From Paenibacillus spongiae (GTDB lineage: Bacteria; Bacillota; Bacilli; Paenibacillales; Paenibacillaceae): a stretch of DNA of 64,000 nt. Made by a program: the position numbers and the translations under genes. The stretch covers positions 1,776,001 through 1,840,000 of the forward strand of contig NZ_CP091430.1 in assembly GCF_024734895.1 (NCBI RefSeq), written 5' to 3'. Position 1 is the first letter of the stretch. Every line of letters starts with the position of its first letter. Below the pieces are notes generated by a model, which did not search any database, was not told where the DNA came from, and worked only from the letters and a program-made list of their open reading frames with translations. Shown one piece after another: positions 9,098 through 17,868 of the stretch.

Positions 9098-10234
9098 ATG
9101 AGTCAAGTGGACCGTATTTTGCAGGATGCGCTTAACGGCAAACGGCCAATGCTGGAAGACGTCGTTGCATTATTTGAATCCGATGAAATTGAGAAGATGG
9201 GTCATGCCGCGAACCAGCTGATGCTGCGCCGGCATCCGGATCCGATTACGACATTCGTCGTTGGACGCAACATCAATTATACGAACGTCTGTGACGTTTA
9301 CTGCCGTTTCTGCGCCTTTTACCGCGCACCGGGATCGAAGGAAGGCTACGTTCTTTCCGATGAAGCCATTCTGCAGAAAATTCAAGAGACGCAGGATGTG
9401 AACGGAACTGAAATTCTGATGCAGGGCGGAACGAACCCCAACCTGCCATTCCCTTATTATTTGGATTTGCTCCGCAAGATTAAGCAGCACTTTCCGGATA
9501 TTACGATGCACTCGTTCTCGCCGGCGGAAATTCACAAGATGCGTGAAGTATCGGATGGGCTGTCGCTGGAAGAGGTGGTTCGCCAGCTGCATGAAGCGGG
9601 GCTCGACTCTCTGCCTGGCGGCGGCGCGGAAATTCTTGACGACCGGACGCGCCGCAAGATCAGCAAGCTGAAGGGCTCGTGGACCGATTGGATGGACGTG
9701 ATGACGACCGCCCACAAGATCGGGATGAATACGACGGCTACGATGGTTATCGGCTTTGGCGAAGAGATGGAGGAGCGGGCGCTGCATCTGCTGCGCGTAC
9801 GTGACGCGCAGGATGCGTGTATCGCGGGCGGCTATGATTCGAAGGGCTTCCTGGCCTTCATTCCTTGGACGTTCCAGCCGGACAACACCAATATGAAGCG
9901 GGAGAAAGCGACGCCGGAGGAATATCTGAAGACGCTCGCCATCAGCCGTATCACACTCGACAATATCGACAATTTCCAATCGTCATGGGTGACGATGGGG
10001 CCTGAGGTCGGCAAGCTGTCGCTATCTTATGGCTGCAACGACTTCGGCAGCACGATGATCGAAGAGAACGTCGTATCGGCGGCAGGCACGACGCATAAAG
10101 TGAATATTGAACTCATCCTTCAATTGATCCGCGAGGCGGGCAAAATCCCGGCACAGCGCAATACGCGCTACGAAATTTTGAAGATGTATCATGATACCGA
10201 TACGGTTACGAATGATTTTGTCATGCAGAACTAA
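9098..10234 (+). CDS. mqnC: Cyclic dehypoxanthine futalosine synthase MqnC
   Basis: This 378-aa radical SAM enzyme carries the cluster motif CDVYCRFC (CX3CX2C) about 64 residues from the start, followed by the MqnC-type body including MQGGTNP, HSFSPAEI, LPGGGAEIL and FIPWTFQP. MqnC converts dehypoxanthine futalosine to its cyclic product in the futalosine route to menaquinone. A full AAGAAGGAGGG site precedes the ATG. The last 99 bp (10136-10234) recur, diverged, at 17395-17493 beyond the downstream transporter cassette. No other mqn genes are in the window. Confidence 0.95.
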   Translation: MSQVDRILQDALNGKRPMLEDVVALFESDEIEKMGHAANQLMLRRHPDPITTFVVGRNINYTNVCDVYCRFCAFYRAPGSKEGYVLSDEAILQKIQETQDVNGTEILMQGGTNPNLPFPYYLDLLRKIKQHFPDITMHSFSPAEIHKMREVSDGLSLEEVVRQLHEAGLDSLPGGGAEILDDRTRRKISKLKGSWTDWMDVMTTAHKIGMNTTATMVIGFGEEMEERALHLLRVRDAQDACIAGGYDSKGFLAFIPWTFQPDNTNMKREKATPEEYLKTLAISRITLDNIDNFQSSWVTMGPEVGKLSLSYGCNDFGSTMIEENVVSAAGTTHKVNIELILQLIREAGKIPAQRNTRYEILKMYHDTDTVTNDFVMQN

Positions 10235-10629
10235 ATCAGCTTTGTTTCGGGGCGATATGTGGAAATTTCGATGAAATCAGTGAATAGGGTTAAAACTTCA
10301 TAGGTAGATTAACGGGTATGTGCTGCATATAATGGAGCATTTACCCTGTTTTTCTGTCATAGTGACTACAACGCTTGTCTATATTAATCCAAATGGAGGG
10401 ATTAGTATGGAAAAGCGTTATTTGTCGTCTGGCAGAGATATCCGTGGAAGAAAAAAAGCATGCTTGTCCTCTGTCAAAACCAAGATTGGCGGTTTGCCGG
10501 CAGGTGGATTACAATAATTGGGAACGGATCAAACGGTATGCTTTCCAGCCGAAATCGGGTATTTCCGATTAACGGATTCACGTTTCCGAGGTGAACCTGC
10601 CATTAACGGAGTAAAGAGAGGAATAAGGG
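10235..10629 (+). other. Intergenic region between mqnC and the sensor kinase
   Basis: This 395-bp gap marks the left boundary of the transporter cassette. It holds one doubtful 36-codon frame (10407-10517) and no terminator that I can recognise directly behind mqnC. Confidence 0.4.
10407..10517 (+). CDS. Possible 36-aa small protein or leader peptide
   Basis: An ATG at 10407 has a good GGAGGG site six bases upstream and opens a 36-codon frame rich in basic residues (it begins MEKRYLSSGRDIRG). It lies between mqnC and the sensor kinase. There is no recognisable motif and no second copy in the window, so it may be a leader peptide or chance. Confidence 0.25.
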   Translation: MEKRYLSSGRDIRGRKKACLSSVKTKIGGLPAGGLQ

Positions 10630-12474
10630 ATGAAGCGCTGGAATGACTTATTGTTGAAGACCAAGATGTTCGTCGTGTTCTCCGCCGTGTCCCTCTTTAT
10701 CGTCATTTTGACATGCATTATTTTTTACTACAAAAATGTAAGCGATATCAAAAGTCAGACCTATGCGCTTTCGAGCACGATAACTAGGCAGTTCAGCCTT
10801 ACGGTTGAGCTTTTTATTCAGGATATAGAGCGGCTATCCGTATCGATCTTTGGCGATCCGGTCATCCAGAGCAATCTGCTGGAACATTATTCAACGAATA
10901 ATGAGGTTGTGCAGAATGCGATCGAGCTGGCGATCAACAGACAGTTGTTCACTTACCTGCAGCCTAGGCCATTCCTTCAGAGTATCTATATTTTTGCGCT
11001 TGACCGGAATGTTTATTACGTTTCCAAGGCGAACGGGGAGAAGGTCAGTTTCAGTCTGCAGGAAGAAGATTGGTACGAGGATAACGAAAAGAAGTTAAAA
11101 AATAAATTTTTTCTGCTCCCTACCTACTACGAAGCTACATACGGAGGTCGCAAGGAAAAGGTTGTTTCCTTCGTCCGCAACATCAACCGCATCCCGTACC
11201 GCGAAGTTATTGCCTACATGAAGATTAACATTAATGTCAATGTGCTGAAGGGCATGCTGGTGCCGCCAGGAAGAAACGAAGTTGAACAGAAGATGCGCGT
11301 CTTTATCATCACGGACGACGGAAGCATTGTATATGACAACAAGGATGAGCTGACAGGCCGCAAGGCCGTCGGTTTGAATTCCGCGATTCTTGCACAGGAC
11401 AGCCATTACGGCGACTTGGACTGGAACGGCCGCCGGTATCTTTACACCGTGAAGAGATCAGCTTATACCGGGTGGAGTACACTGGTGCTGATTCCAAACG
11501 ACGTGATCATCTCCAAGCAGAAACGGTCTCAATATATTCTTGTGCCCGTCGGGCTGCTGGCAATGCTTCTGGTTGCCCTTGTCTCGTATATGCTCTCCCA
11601 TCAAATCACGCTGCCCATGAGGTATTTGATGATGAAGATGAATCGGGTTGAGCTGGGCGATTTCAGCGAACGCATGGAAATCGGCGGCAACAATGAATTT
11701 GGAAGGCTCAGCCGGATCTATAACAAAATGCTGGACAGCATCTCGCGCCTGATCAGCGAAGTGTATGAGTCGAAGCTTGCGGAGAAAAATGCCCAGTTGT
11801 CAGCGCTGCAGGCACAAATTAATCCCCACTTTCTGTACAATACGTTAAATATCATGAAATCGATCAGCCGGGTCAAGGGAGTCGATGAAGTTGCCGAGAT
11901 ATCGGAGTCGCTCGCCGAGCTGTTTCAATACAGCATGAGGAACCTTCATCACCCGGTTCCGTTACGCGATGAAATCGAGCATATCCGCAATTATATGAAC
12001 ATTCAGCAGCACCGGTTCGGCAACCGCTTTCAATTGCGCATAGACATTCCCGATTCTCTGATGAGTGCATCCGTGCTCAAGCTGACGCTGCAGCCGCTTA
12101 TCGAGAATGCCGTCATTCACGGGCTGGGCAAAGTGAAGGCGGGCGGCTATATAGATGTACGGGTCCGCAAGCAAGGGGAACTGCTCGTCATCGAAATTGC
12201 CGATAACGGCCGGGGAATCGATGAGAAGAAGCTGGAATCGATTCGCCATTCGCTCGAAAGCAGGAGCCGCATGGATGACGATGAGGATGGCGCGCGCGGC
12301 ATCGGATTGCGCAATATCAAGCAAAGGATCCAGTTGTATCACGGGGAGCTTTACGGTCTTGAAATCCACGGCGCAACCGATCATGGAACGACGGTGCGTC
12401 TGACGTTCCCCTGCTTGACATACAAGAAAGAGGAGGCGTCTGACTCGCATGATTATATTTTTGGTGGAGGATGA
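10630..12474 (+). CDS. Sensor histidine kinase, YesM type
   Basis: The 614-aa membrane kinase has a membrane segment near residues 13-33, a large extracytoplasmic sensor region to about 300, a second membrane segment near 302-325, a HAMP domain and a His_kinase domain with QAQINPHFLYNTLN, where the histidine is phosphorylated. The ATPase part shows PLIENAVIHGL and ADNGRGID. This is the YesM/LytS-like architecture that Paenibacillaceae pair with AraC-type regulators to control sugar uptake. The gene overlaps the next one by 26 bp, so translation is probably coupled. The ligand is not readable, but the solute-binding protein downstream is a likely partner. Confidence 0.92.
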   Translation: MKRWNDLLLKTKMFVVFSAVSLFIVILTCIIFYYKNVSDIKSQTYALSSTITRQFSLTVELFIQDIERLSVSIFGDPVIQSNLLEHYSTNNEVVQNAIELAINRQLFTYLQPRPFLQSIYIFALDRNVYYVSKANGEKVSFSLQEEDWYEDNEKKLKNKFFLLPTYYEATYGGRKEKVVSFVRNINRIPYREVIAYMKININVNVLKGMLVPPGRNEVEQKMRVFIITDDGSIVYDNKDELTGRKAVGLNSAILAQDSHYGDLDWNGRRYLYTVKRSAYTGWSTLVLIPNDVIISKQKRSQYILVPVGLLAMLLVALVSYMLSHQITLPMRYLMMKMNRVELGDFSERMEIGGNNEFGRLSRIYNKMLDSISRLISEVYESKLAEKNAQLSALQAQINPHFLYNTLNIMKSISRVKGVDEVAEISESLAELFQYSMRNLHHPVPLRDEIEHIRNYMNIQQHRFGNRFQLRIDIPDSLMSASVLKLTLQPLIENAVIHGLGKVKAGGYIDVRVRKQGELLVIEIADNGRGIDEKKLESIRHSLESRSRMDDDEDGARGIGLRNIKQRIQLYHGELYGLEIHGATDHGTTVRLTFPCLTYKKEEASDSHDYIFGGG

Positions 12475-13960
12475 GCCCTGGGCGCTGGCCGAGCTTACGT
12501 CGTTGTTCAAGGTTTACGAGCCGAAGCACCAGGTGTATGCCTTCGGTAACGGAGAAGACGCGCTGGAGGCGGCCGGCAAGATACGGCCGCAATTGGTGCT
12601 GACCGATATCAATATGCCGGGAATTGACGGGCTTGAGCTCATCAGCAGACTAAACGGCATCGATCCGTCAATCAAGGGCGTCATACTGAGCGTGCATGAG
12701 GAGTTTGCTTACGCACAGAAGGGCGTTCAGATCGGCGTGATCGATTATCTGCTTAAGCCGGCGAAGAAAGACGCGCTTTACAAAACGATCGACAAGGCGA
12801 TAGAAAACATTGAGAAGGATACCAGACAGAAGATGGATCAGGTGAATTGGTCGATCGCCCAAATGCTGCTTACTTCCTACACGGTCGAGAACGAAATTTC
12901 CGCGTCCATATTCAACAGCAAATTTGTAATGGCATTATTATATATGGAAAGCGGTTCCAATTGTCGAAGCTGGAGGGATACACCGGCAACAAATGGCTCT
13001 ATACAAAGGCATTTTTCCTTCGGGGATATTGGCGAACAGGACATTCATTGCTTCGATGTCGACCCGAAGCGCAAGCTGGTTCTCGTCCCGTTCGGCGGCG
13101 AAAATGACGGCAGGCGGATCGAGTCGGGAATCGCAGCCTTGTGCCAAGAGCTTGATCGGCATCTGTTGAAGTTTCACGCGGCTTATGCCTTCAAGAAGGA
13201 GCGGGAGGGCTTGGACAAGCCCTACGCCGTTCTGGCCAAGCGGATCGAAGACAACCGCAAACTCGGCGTGTCCACGATCAGCCCGCCCGATGCGCAGCCT
13301 GCGGACGCCGACGTTAGCGGCGTTTGGAACAAGGTCAGGGTTCTTGAGACCCTGATCAAGAATGGTGAGATGGCCAAAGGCAAAGAGACGATCCGGAACA
13401 TCCTTAACGATCTCAGGATGAAAGAAATTACCGTCAGGCAGCTGACCTTGTTTATCCACGATCTGTTCTACTCGCTCAAGTACAATCTGCAGGCCTTCCA
13501 TATAGGCGAAGCCAATATGAACCATTTGCAGGAAGATCTGAAAATGGCCGGTGAAATCGAAGGCTACGACGAGCTTGCGGAATGGCTGAACGAGAAAGTC
13601 TGGCACCTGTTTGGAGCGGCGGAGCAGAAAGACATGAAGCCCAAATGCCTGGTGCCAATCATTATCCGCTGGATTCATACGCATTACAGCAGCGATATAT
13701 CGCTGCAGCAGTTTGCCGCGGATAACCACGTAAGTCTGGGATACCTGTCCAGGCTGTTCAAAGAGCAGACGGGCTTTACGTTTTCTGAATTTCTGATCCG
13801 CTACCGGATCGAGAAGGCAAAGCAGCTGCTTTCCGCCGGAGTGGAGCGGCTGACCGACGTGAGCCGGCTTGTCGGCTATGAAGATCCCAGGCATTTCAGC
13901 CAGTTGTTCAAGAAGATCGTGGGCGAGCCGCCTATCAGCTACAGCAAGCGGTCGAAATAA
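12449..13960 (+). CDS. Response regulator with AraC-type DNA-binding domain (YesN type)
   Basis: The 503-aa protein has an N-terminal receiver domain with the phosphoacceptor in VLTDINMPGIDG (about Asp51) and the conserved lysine in YLLKPAKK, a long linker, and a C-terminal double helix-turn-helix of AraC type (about residues 400-500, with FAADNHVSLGYLSRLFKEQ and VGYEDPRHFSQLFKK). It starts inside the kinase gene. It should activate the transporter genes immediately downstream, as in yesMN-like systems; this is inferred from position. Confidence 0.92.
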   Translation: MIIFLVEDEPWALAELTSLFKVYEPKHQVYAFGNGEDALEAAGKIRPQLVLTDINMPGIDGLELISRLNGIDPSIKGVILSVHEEFAYAQKGVQIGVIDYLLKPAKKDALYKTIDKAIENIEKDTRQKMDQVNWSIAQMLLTSYTVENEISASIFNSKFVMALLYMESGSNCRSWRDTPATNGSIQRHFSFGDIGEQDIHCFDVDPKRKLVLVPFGGENDGRRIESGIAALCQELDRHLLKFHAAYAFKKEREGLDKPYAVLAKRIEDNRKLGVSTISPPDAQPADADVSGVWNKVRVLETLIKNGEMAKGKETIRNILNDLRMKEITVRQLTLFIHDLFYSLKYNLQAFHIGEANMNHLQEDLKMAGEIEGYDELAEWLNEKVWHLFGAAEQKDMKPKCLVPIIIRWIHTHYSSDISLQQFAADNHVSLGYLSRLFKEQTGFTFSEFLIRYRIEKAKQLLSAGVERLTDVSRLVGYEDPRHFSQLFKKIVGEPPISYSKRSK

Positions 13961-14118
13961 TTAGAAAATAAGAAAACTTACCCACCGAAAATGGTTAAAA
14001 AAACAGGCATTCAAGCCATAACCGGCATTATAGAATAACCGCAAGGCTCAAAAAGAGCCGTTGAGCTAAACGGGGCGAAGCCGGCCAACGTCCAAGATAA
14101 AAGGGAGGAAGTATCGGA

Positions 14119-15495
14119 ATGAGCGAAACCGGATTCAGAAGGGCTTCACTATTTCTCTGCATGCTGATGGTCTGTGCCATGCTCGCTGCTTGCGGGAGCG
14201 GAAACGGCAGCAGCGATAAGGTCAATGGAAATAATGCTGCAGCGGATGGAGACGCGCAGGCCAAGGATAAGGCTGCAGAAAGCAAACTCGGCAAGAAAGA
14301 AACGATCACTCTAATGGTAGGCAATACGGGGACTACGTTAGAAGCGCTGAAGGTAGTGGCGGCAGAGGCGGAGAAGGAGCTGAATATTGCCGTCGAATGG
14401 GACATTAAGCCGGATGGCGTCGAAGGAGACAACGTTGTCAAAACCCGCTTGGCGACCGGCGATATGGCCGACCTGCTTGTATATAACTCCGGCGCGCTCC
14501 TGCAAGCTATCAATCCGGAGCAGAACTTCGCGGACCTCACGAACGAGCCGTACATGGACAGCATCTTGGACACGTTCAAGCAGGTGGTGACGGTTAACGG
14601 CAAAATCTTCGGCGTACCGGTCGGCTCTTCCAGTGCGGGCGCGATCTTGTACAACAAAAAGGTCTATGCCGATCTGGGACTGGCCGTACCAAAGACGTGG
14701 GAAGCGTTCATGGCCAACAATGAAAAGATCAAAGCAGCCGGCAAAACGGCTGTCATCACCTCTTATAAAGATACGTGGACTTCCCAGCTGTTCGTGCTTG
14801 CGGATTACTACAACGTACAGGCACAGGTGCCGAAATTTGCCGAAGACTATACGAACAACAAGACGAAATACGCAACGACGCCGGCAGCTCTACGCGGCTT
14901 CGAGAAGACGGAGGAAGTGTTCAAGGCCGGTTATATGAATAAGGATTTTCTCGCCACCACCTATGATGCGGCACTCAAGATGCTTGCTGAAGCCAAAGGC
15001 GCCCACTATCCGATGCTAACTTCGGCACTAGACGCGATCAATCAGAATTACCCCGAAGCCATCAATGACATCGGCGTGTTCGCCCAACCGGGAGACAGCG
15101 CGGACAAGAACGGACTGACCGTATGGATGCCGGGCGGCTTGTACATCAACAAAGAAAGCAAGAAGCTGGATGCCGCGAAGAAGTGGGTGGAATACTTCAT
15201 ATCCATCGAGGGTCAGACCGTGCTCTCCTCGGCTCTCAAAGCTGCGGGACCGTATGTCGTCAAAGGCGTTGAACTGCCGGAGGATACTTATGCCGGCGTC
15301 AAGGAAATGCAGCCATACTTCGACGAGGGCGGGACTGCCCCCGCGCTCGAGTTCATTTCCCCGATCAAAGGGCCCAACCTGTCCAACATCACAGTGGAAG
15401 TGGGCAGCGGCATCAGCTCCGCCAAGAAGGGCGCAGAGGACTACGATAAAGACGTCATCAAGCAGGCTCAGCAATTGGATTTGCCGGGCTGGTAA
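14119..15495 (+). CDS. Sugar ABC transporter solute-binding lipoprotein
   Basis: This 458-aa protein begins with a lipoprotein signal peptide ending in the lipobox MLAACGSG, with Cys25 as the predicted lipid-anchored residue. The mature part is a cluster 1 type carbohydrate-binding protein, with segments such as GKIFGVPVGSSSAGAILYNKKVY and LTVWMPGGLYINKESKK. GGGAGGAAG precedes the ATG. It follows the two-component pair by 158 bp. A terminator-like hairpin lies between it and the permease genes, which would give more binding protein than permease. The substrate is not known. Confidence 0.9.
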   Translation: MSETGFRRASLFLCMLMVCAMLAACGSGNGSSDKVNGNNAAADGDAQAKDKAAESKLGKKETITLMVGNTGTTLEALKVVAAEAEKELNIAVEWDIKPDGVEGDNVVKTRLATGDMADLLVYNSGALLQAINPEQNFADLTNEPYMDSILDTFKQVVTVNGKIFGVPVGSSSAGAILYNKKVYADLGLAVPKTWEAFMANNEKIKAAGKTAVITSYKDTWTSQLFVLADYYNVQAQVPKFAEDYTNNKTKYATTPAALRGFEKTEEVFKAGYMNKDFLATTYDAALKMLAEAKGAHYPMLTSALDAINQNYPEAINDIGVFAQPGDSADKNGLTVWMPGGLYINKESKKLDAAKKWVEYFISIEGQTVLSSALKAAGPYVVKGVELPEDTYAGVKEMQPYFDEGGTAPALEFISPIKGPNLSNITVEVGSGISSAKKGAEDYDKDVIKQAQQLDLPGW

Positions 15496-15529
15496 GCCGC
15501 AGCCCGGGTCAGAATTCGATTGAAAAGCA

Positions 15530-15562
15530 AGGCCCTGCATCCATGCTGCAGGGCCTGTTTTT
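15530..15562 (+). terminator. Attenuating hairpin between binding protein and permeases
   Basis: A 10-bp perfect stem (AGGCCCTGCA at 15530-15539, TGCAGGGCCT at 15547-15556) is followed by GTTTTTCT. It sits inside the transporter operon, 35 bp after the binding-protein stop, and probably lets only part of the transcripts continue into the permease genes. Confidence 0.8.
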
Positions 15563-15586
15563 CTCTAAGAAGAGGAGAGAATCAAC

Positions 15587-16453
15587 GTGACCAAATTTTC
15601 CGCGCGGCGGTATTCGTTCGCATTCCTGATTCCCGGCGGGATCATTTACTTCATCTTTTACTTGCTGCCTACCGTGCTCTCGCTCTTTTTCAGCATGACC
15701 CGCTGGACGCTGACCGATTGGGAGTATATCGGCTTCCAGAACTATGTCACCTTCTTTTCCGAGACCGCACTCAGCATAGGCTTCCGGAATACCTTTGTAT
15801 ACGCCGTCGTCACCTGCGCCTTGAAAGTCATACTGGGCCTTCTGCTAGCAACTTTCCTAACATCCAATATTGTACTCAAAAGTTATCTCCGTTCCATTAT
15901 TTTCTTCCCTACGCTCCTAAGTACGATTGCGGTCGGAATCGCCTTCTCGATGATGATGCATCCGTCTCAGGGCATCATCAACACCAGTCTGGCAGCCATC
16001 GGCATTACCGGCCCCGATTGGCTCGGCAACACCAAGATCGCTCTGCTGTCCGTCGCCTTGGTTGACGTCTGGAAGGGCGTAGGCATCGCCACGGTCATCT
16101 ATATCGCCGGAATCATGGCCATCTCGAAGGAATACTACGAGGCGCTCAAGATCGACGGAGGAGGGTCCTGGGCCAGCTTCCGTCATCTTACGATGCCGCT
16201 CAGCCGGCCCGCGATGAACTCGGTCATCATTCTCGCTTTTATCGGCGGACTGCGTTCCTTCGACCTGATCTGGGCCATGACCAAGGGCGGTCCCGGGTAC
16301 ACGACGGATCTTGTAGCCTCTATTATATATAAGCAATATCAGGCCGGCTTTTACGGGCTTGCGACAGCGGGCAATGTCATTCTGTTCATTCTGGTATCGG
16401 TGCTGGCTTTTCCGCTCTACCGGTATTTGAATAAGAACGAGGTTCAGTTATGA
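15587..16453 (+). CDS. Sugar ABC transporter permease (MalF/MsmF type)
   Basis: The 288-aa membrane protein has six hydrophobic segments and the ATPase-contacting EAA loop near residue 184 (YYEALKIDGGGSWASFRHLTMPL). This is the MsmF-like half of a type I carbohydrate importer. AGAGGAGAG precedes the GTG start. Its last four bases overlap the next permease gene. No ATPase gene is in the cassette, so a shared MsmX-type ATPase encoded elsewhere is expected, as is usual in Bacillales. Confidence 0.92.
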   Translation: MTKFSARRYSFAFLIPGGIIYFIFYLLPTVLSLFFSMTRWTLTDWEYIGFQNYVTFFSETALSIGFRNTFVYAVVTCALKVILGLLLATFLTSNIVLKSYLRSIIFFPTLLSTIAVGIAFSMMMHPSQGIINTSLAAIGITGPDWLGNTKIALLSVALVDVWKGVGIATVIYIAGIMAISKEYYEALKIDGGGSWASFRHLTMPLSRPAMNSVIILAFIGGLRSFDLIWAMTKGGPGYTTDLVASIIYKQYQAGFYGLATAGNVILFILVSVLAFPLYRYLNKNEVQL

Positions 16454-17283
16454 TCAACCGCACGAGGAAATATGCCGTAGGCGCAGTCGCATTCCTTACT
16501 ACCGCGGTTCTATTCTGGGTCCCCTTCTATTTCGTCATCATCAACTCGCTCAAGAATAAGTCGGAATCCTCAGAGCTGAATATGAATTGGCCGTCATCCT
16601 TTCATCTGATCGAAAATTATAGAGAGGTGCTGACGGCTTCGCAGAATATGTTGATCCGCGCCTTCTGGAACTCCGCCTTGTTGACGGTTCTTTCGGTGCT
16701 CATCCTAATCCTCGTAAGCGCCATGGCAGGTTTTGTGCTCCAACGGAGGGCCGGTGGCAGGGGGACGGCAACGATCAACTTTCTGATCCTGGCGGGACTC
16801 ATGATTCCGCCGGCGATCGTTCCGACCATCTGGGTGCTGGATGCGCTCAGTTTGTTCAAGACGCTGCTCGGCATTACCTTGATCGAGGTCGCGCTGCACT
16901 TCTCGTTCTGCGTCATTCTCTACCAGTCGTTCGTGGCGACGCTGCCGAGAGAAATCGACGAAAGCGCCTTTATTGACGGCAGCGGCGGCCTTCGGCTTTT
17001 CTTTACTATTATTTTTCCGCTCCTTAAGCCTGTGACGTCGACGATTATTATTCTAGAGTCGATTTCGGTGTTTAACGATTTCGTCAACCCGCTTTATTTC
17101 TTTCCGGGCGGGGATAATGTGACGGTGCAGCTGACGCTGTACAACTTTATGAGCATGTTCACGACCTCATGGAATTTACTGTTTGCGAACATCTTGCTGA
17201 TTTCAATCCCGCCGCTGATCCTGTTCCTTTTCTTCAACAAGCGGATCGTGGAGGGGATGACGTCCGGCGCGCTCAAAGGTTAA
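16450..17283 (+). CDS. Sugar ABC transporter permease (MalG/MsmG type)
   Basis: The 277-aa protein is the second permease half. It has about six membrane segments and the EAA loop LPREIDESAFIDGSGGLRLFFTIIFPLLKP near residues 160-190. The ATG overlaps the end of the preceding permease by four bases, showing translational coupling. It ends the cassette; a hairpin at 17361-17382 and the mqnC remnant follow. No glycoside hydrolase accompanies the transporter, so the imported sugar cannot be guessed. Confidence 0.92.
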   Translation: MINRTRKYAVGAVAFLTTAVLFWVPFYFVIINSLKNKSESSELNMNWPSSFHLIENYREVLTASQNMLIRAFWNSALLTVLSVLILILVSAMAGFVLQRRAGGRGTATINFLILAGLMIPPAIVPTIWVLDALSLFKTLLGITLIEVALHFSFCVILYQSFVATLPREIDESAFIDGSGGLRLFFTIIFPLLKPVTSTIIILESISVFNDFVNPLYFFPGGDNVTVQLTLYNFMSMFTTSWNLLFANILLISIPPLILFLFFNKRIVEGMTSGALKG

Positions 17284-17360
17284 CGGCTCAAGTTAGAAAA
17301 AAGCCGCTATGTCGGAAAACGAATTCGCGTGAAGCGGCAATCGAAATAAAGACGCCAAAA

Positions 17361-17385
17361 AGCAGCCGCTGTGACGGCTGCTTTG
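17361..17385 (+). terminator. Terminator after the permease genes
   Basis: An 8-bp perfect stem (AGCAGCCG at 17361-17368, CGGCTGCT at 17375-17382) is followed by only a short T run. It sits between the last permease gene and the mqnC remnant. Confidence 0.6.
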
Positions 17386-17394
17386 CGAAACGAT

Positions 17395-17493
17395 GCGGGC
17401 AAGATCCCTGCGCAGCGCAATACGCGCTACGTTAAATTGAAGATGCACCAGGATGCGGATACCGTTACGCAAGATTTTGTCATGAAGAACTAA
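17395..17493 (+). pseudogene. mqnC: Duplicated 3' end of mqnC (remnant)
   Basis: In frame, these 99 bp encode AGKIPAQRNTRY followed by a tail ending DFVMKN and a stop, matching the last 32 residues of the MqnC encoded at 9098-10234. By my count about 83 of 99 bases and 25 of 32 residues agree. There is no start codon or ribosome binding site and homology stops abruptly on the left. The two copies bracket the 7.2-kb sensor/transporter cassette. It is either the displaced original gene end after an insertion, or what is left of a second mqnC copy after a deletion. Confidence 0.9.
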
Positions 17494-17628
17494 ACCGTAC
17501 AGAGATTTATTTACGTTGTTGGAACATTCTAATGAGCAGCTATTGTTCGAATCGATCCGCGGCGCAGTGTTAACATGCAACGGACATGAAATCCGTTATT
17601 GTATCATTTAAGAGAGGTTTACGAGTGC

Positions 17629-17711
17629 TTGCGGACCTGAGAGCCGTTAAATGAGCAAAAAGACCTCCAAATCAATGGATCTCATGCACATAGCGGATCT
17701 GTTGTCCGCAA
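17629..17711. repeat. Possible small inverted-repeat element
   Basis: TTGCGGAC at 17629-17636 is perfectly inverted at 17704-17711 (GTCCGCAA), with a second weaker pairing inside (GGATCT repeated about the centre). It contains no reading frame and only one copy is visible in this window. It may be a member of a dispersed repeat family. Confidence 0.3.
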
Positions 17712-17820
17712 CCGTCGCTAATAGGGCGAAATTCAGTGAATAACGATTCTTATGTCCATTATGCTCAGCTGCCAAACTGCACAGTCAGCTTGGAGAAGCC
17801 GTTCAACTAAACAGGCGAAG

Positions 17821-17868
17821 AAAAAACCGTCAGAGGTCGCAGTTCACGGACTTCCTCGACGGTTTTTT
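17821..17868. terminator. Bidirectional terminator
   Basis: An 11-bp perfect stem (AAAAAACCGTC at 17821-17831, complement at 17858-17868) has A and T runs on both sides. It abuts the stop codon of the minus-strand diguanylate cyclase and can stop transcription from either direction. Confidence 0.85.

Larger units (their letters stand above)
17284..17868. other. Gene-free region at the right edge of the transporter cassette
   Basis: These 585 bp contain the cassette terminator (17361-17382), a 99-bp mqnC 3' remnant (17395-17493), an inverted-repeat element (17629-17711) and a bidirectional terminator (17821-17868). No complete gene was found. Confidence 0.6.

Noticed and set aside
17395..17493. 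The mqnC-like fragment as a separate small gene
   Set aside because: It has no start codon or ribosome binding site and is only the C-terminal end of MqnC.
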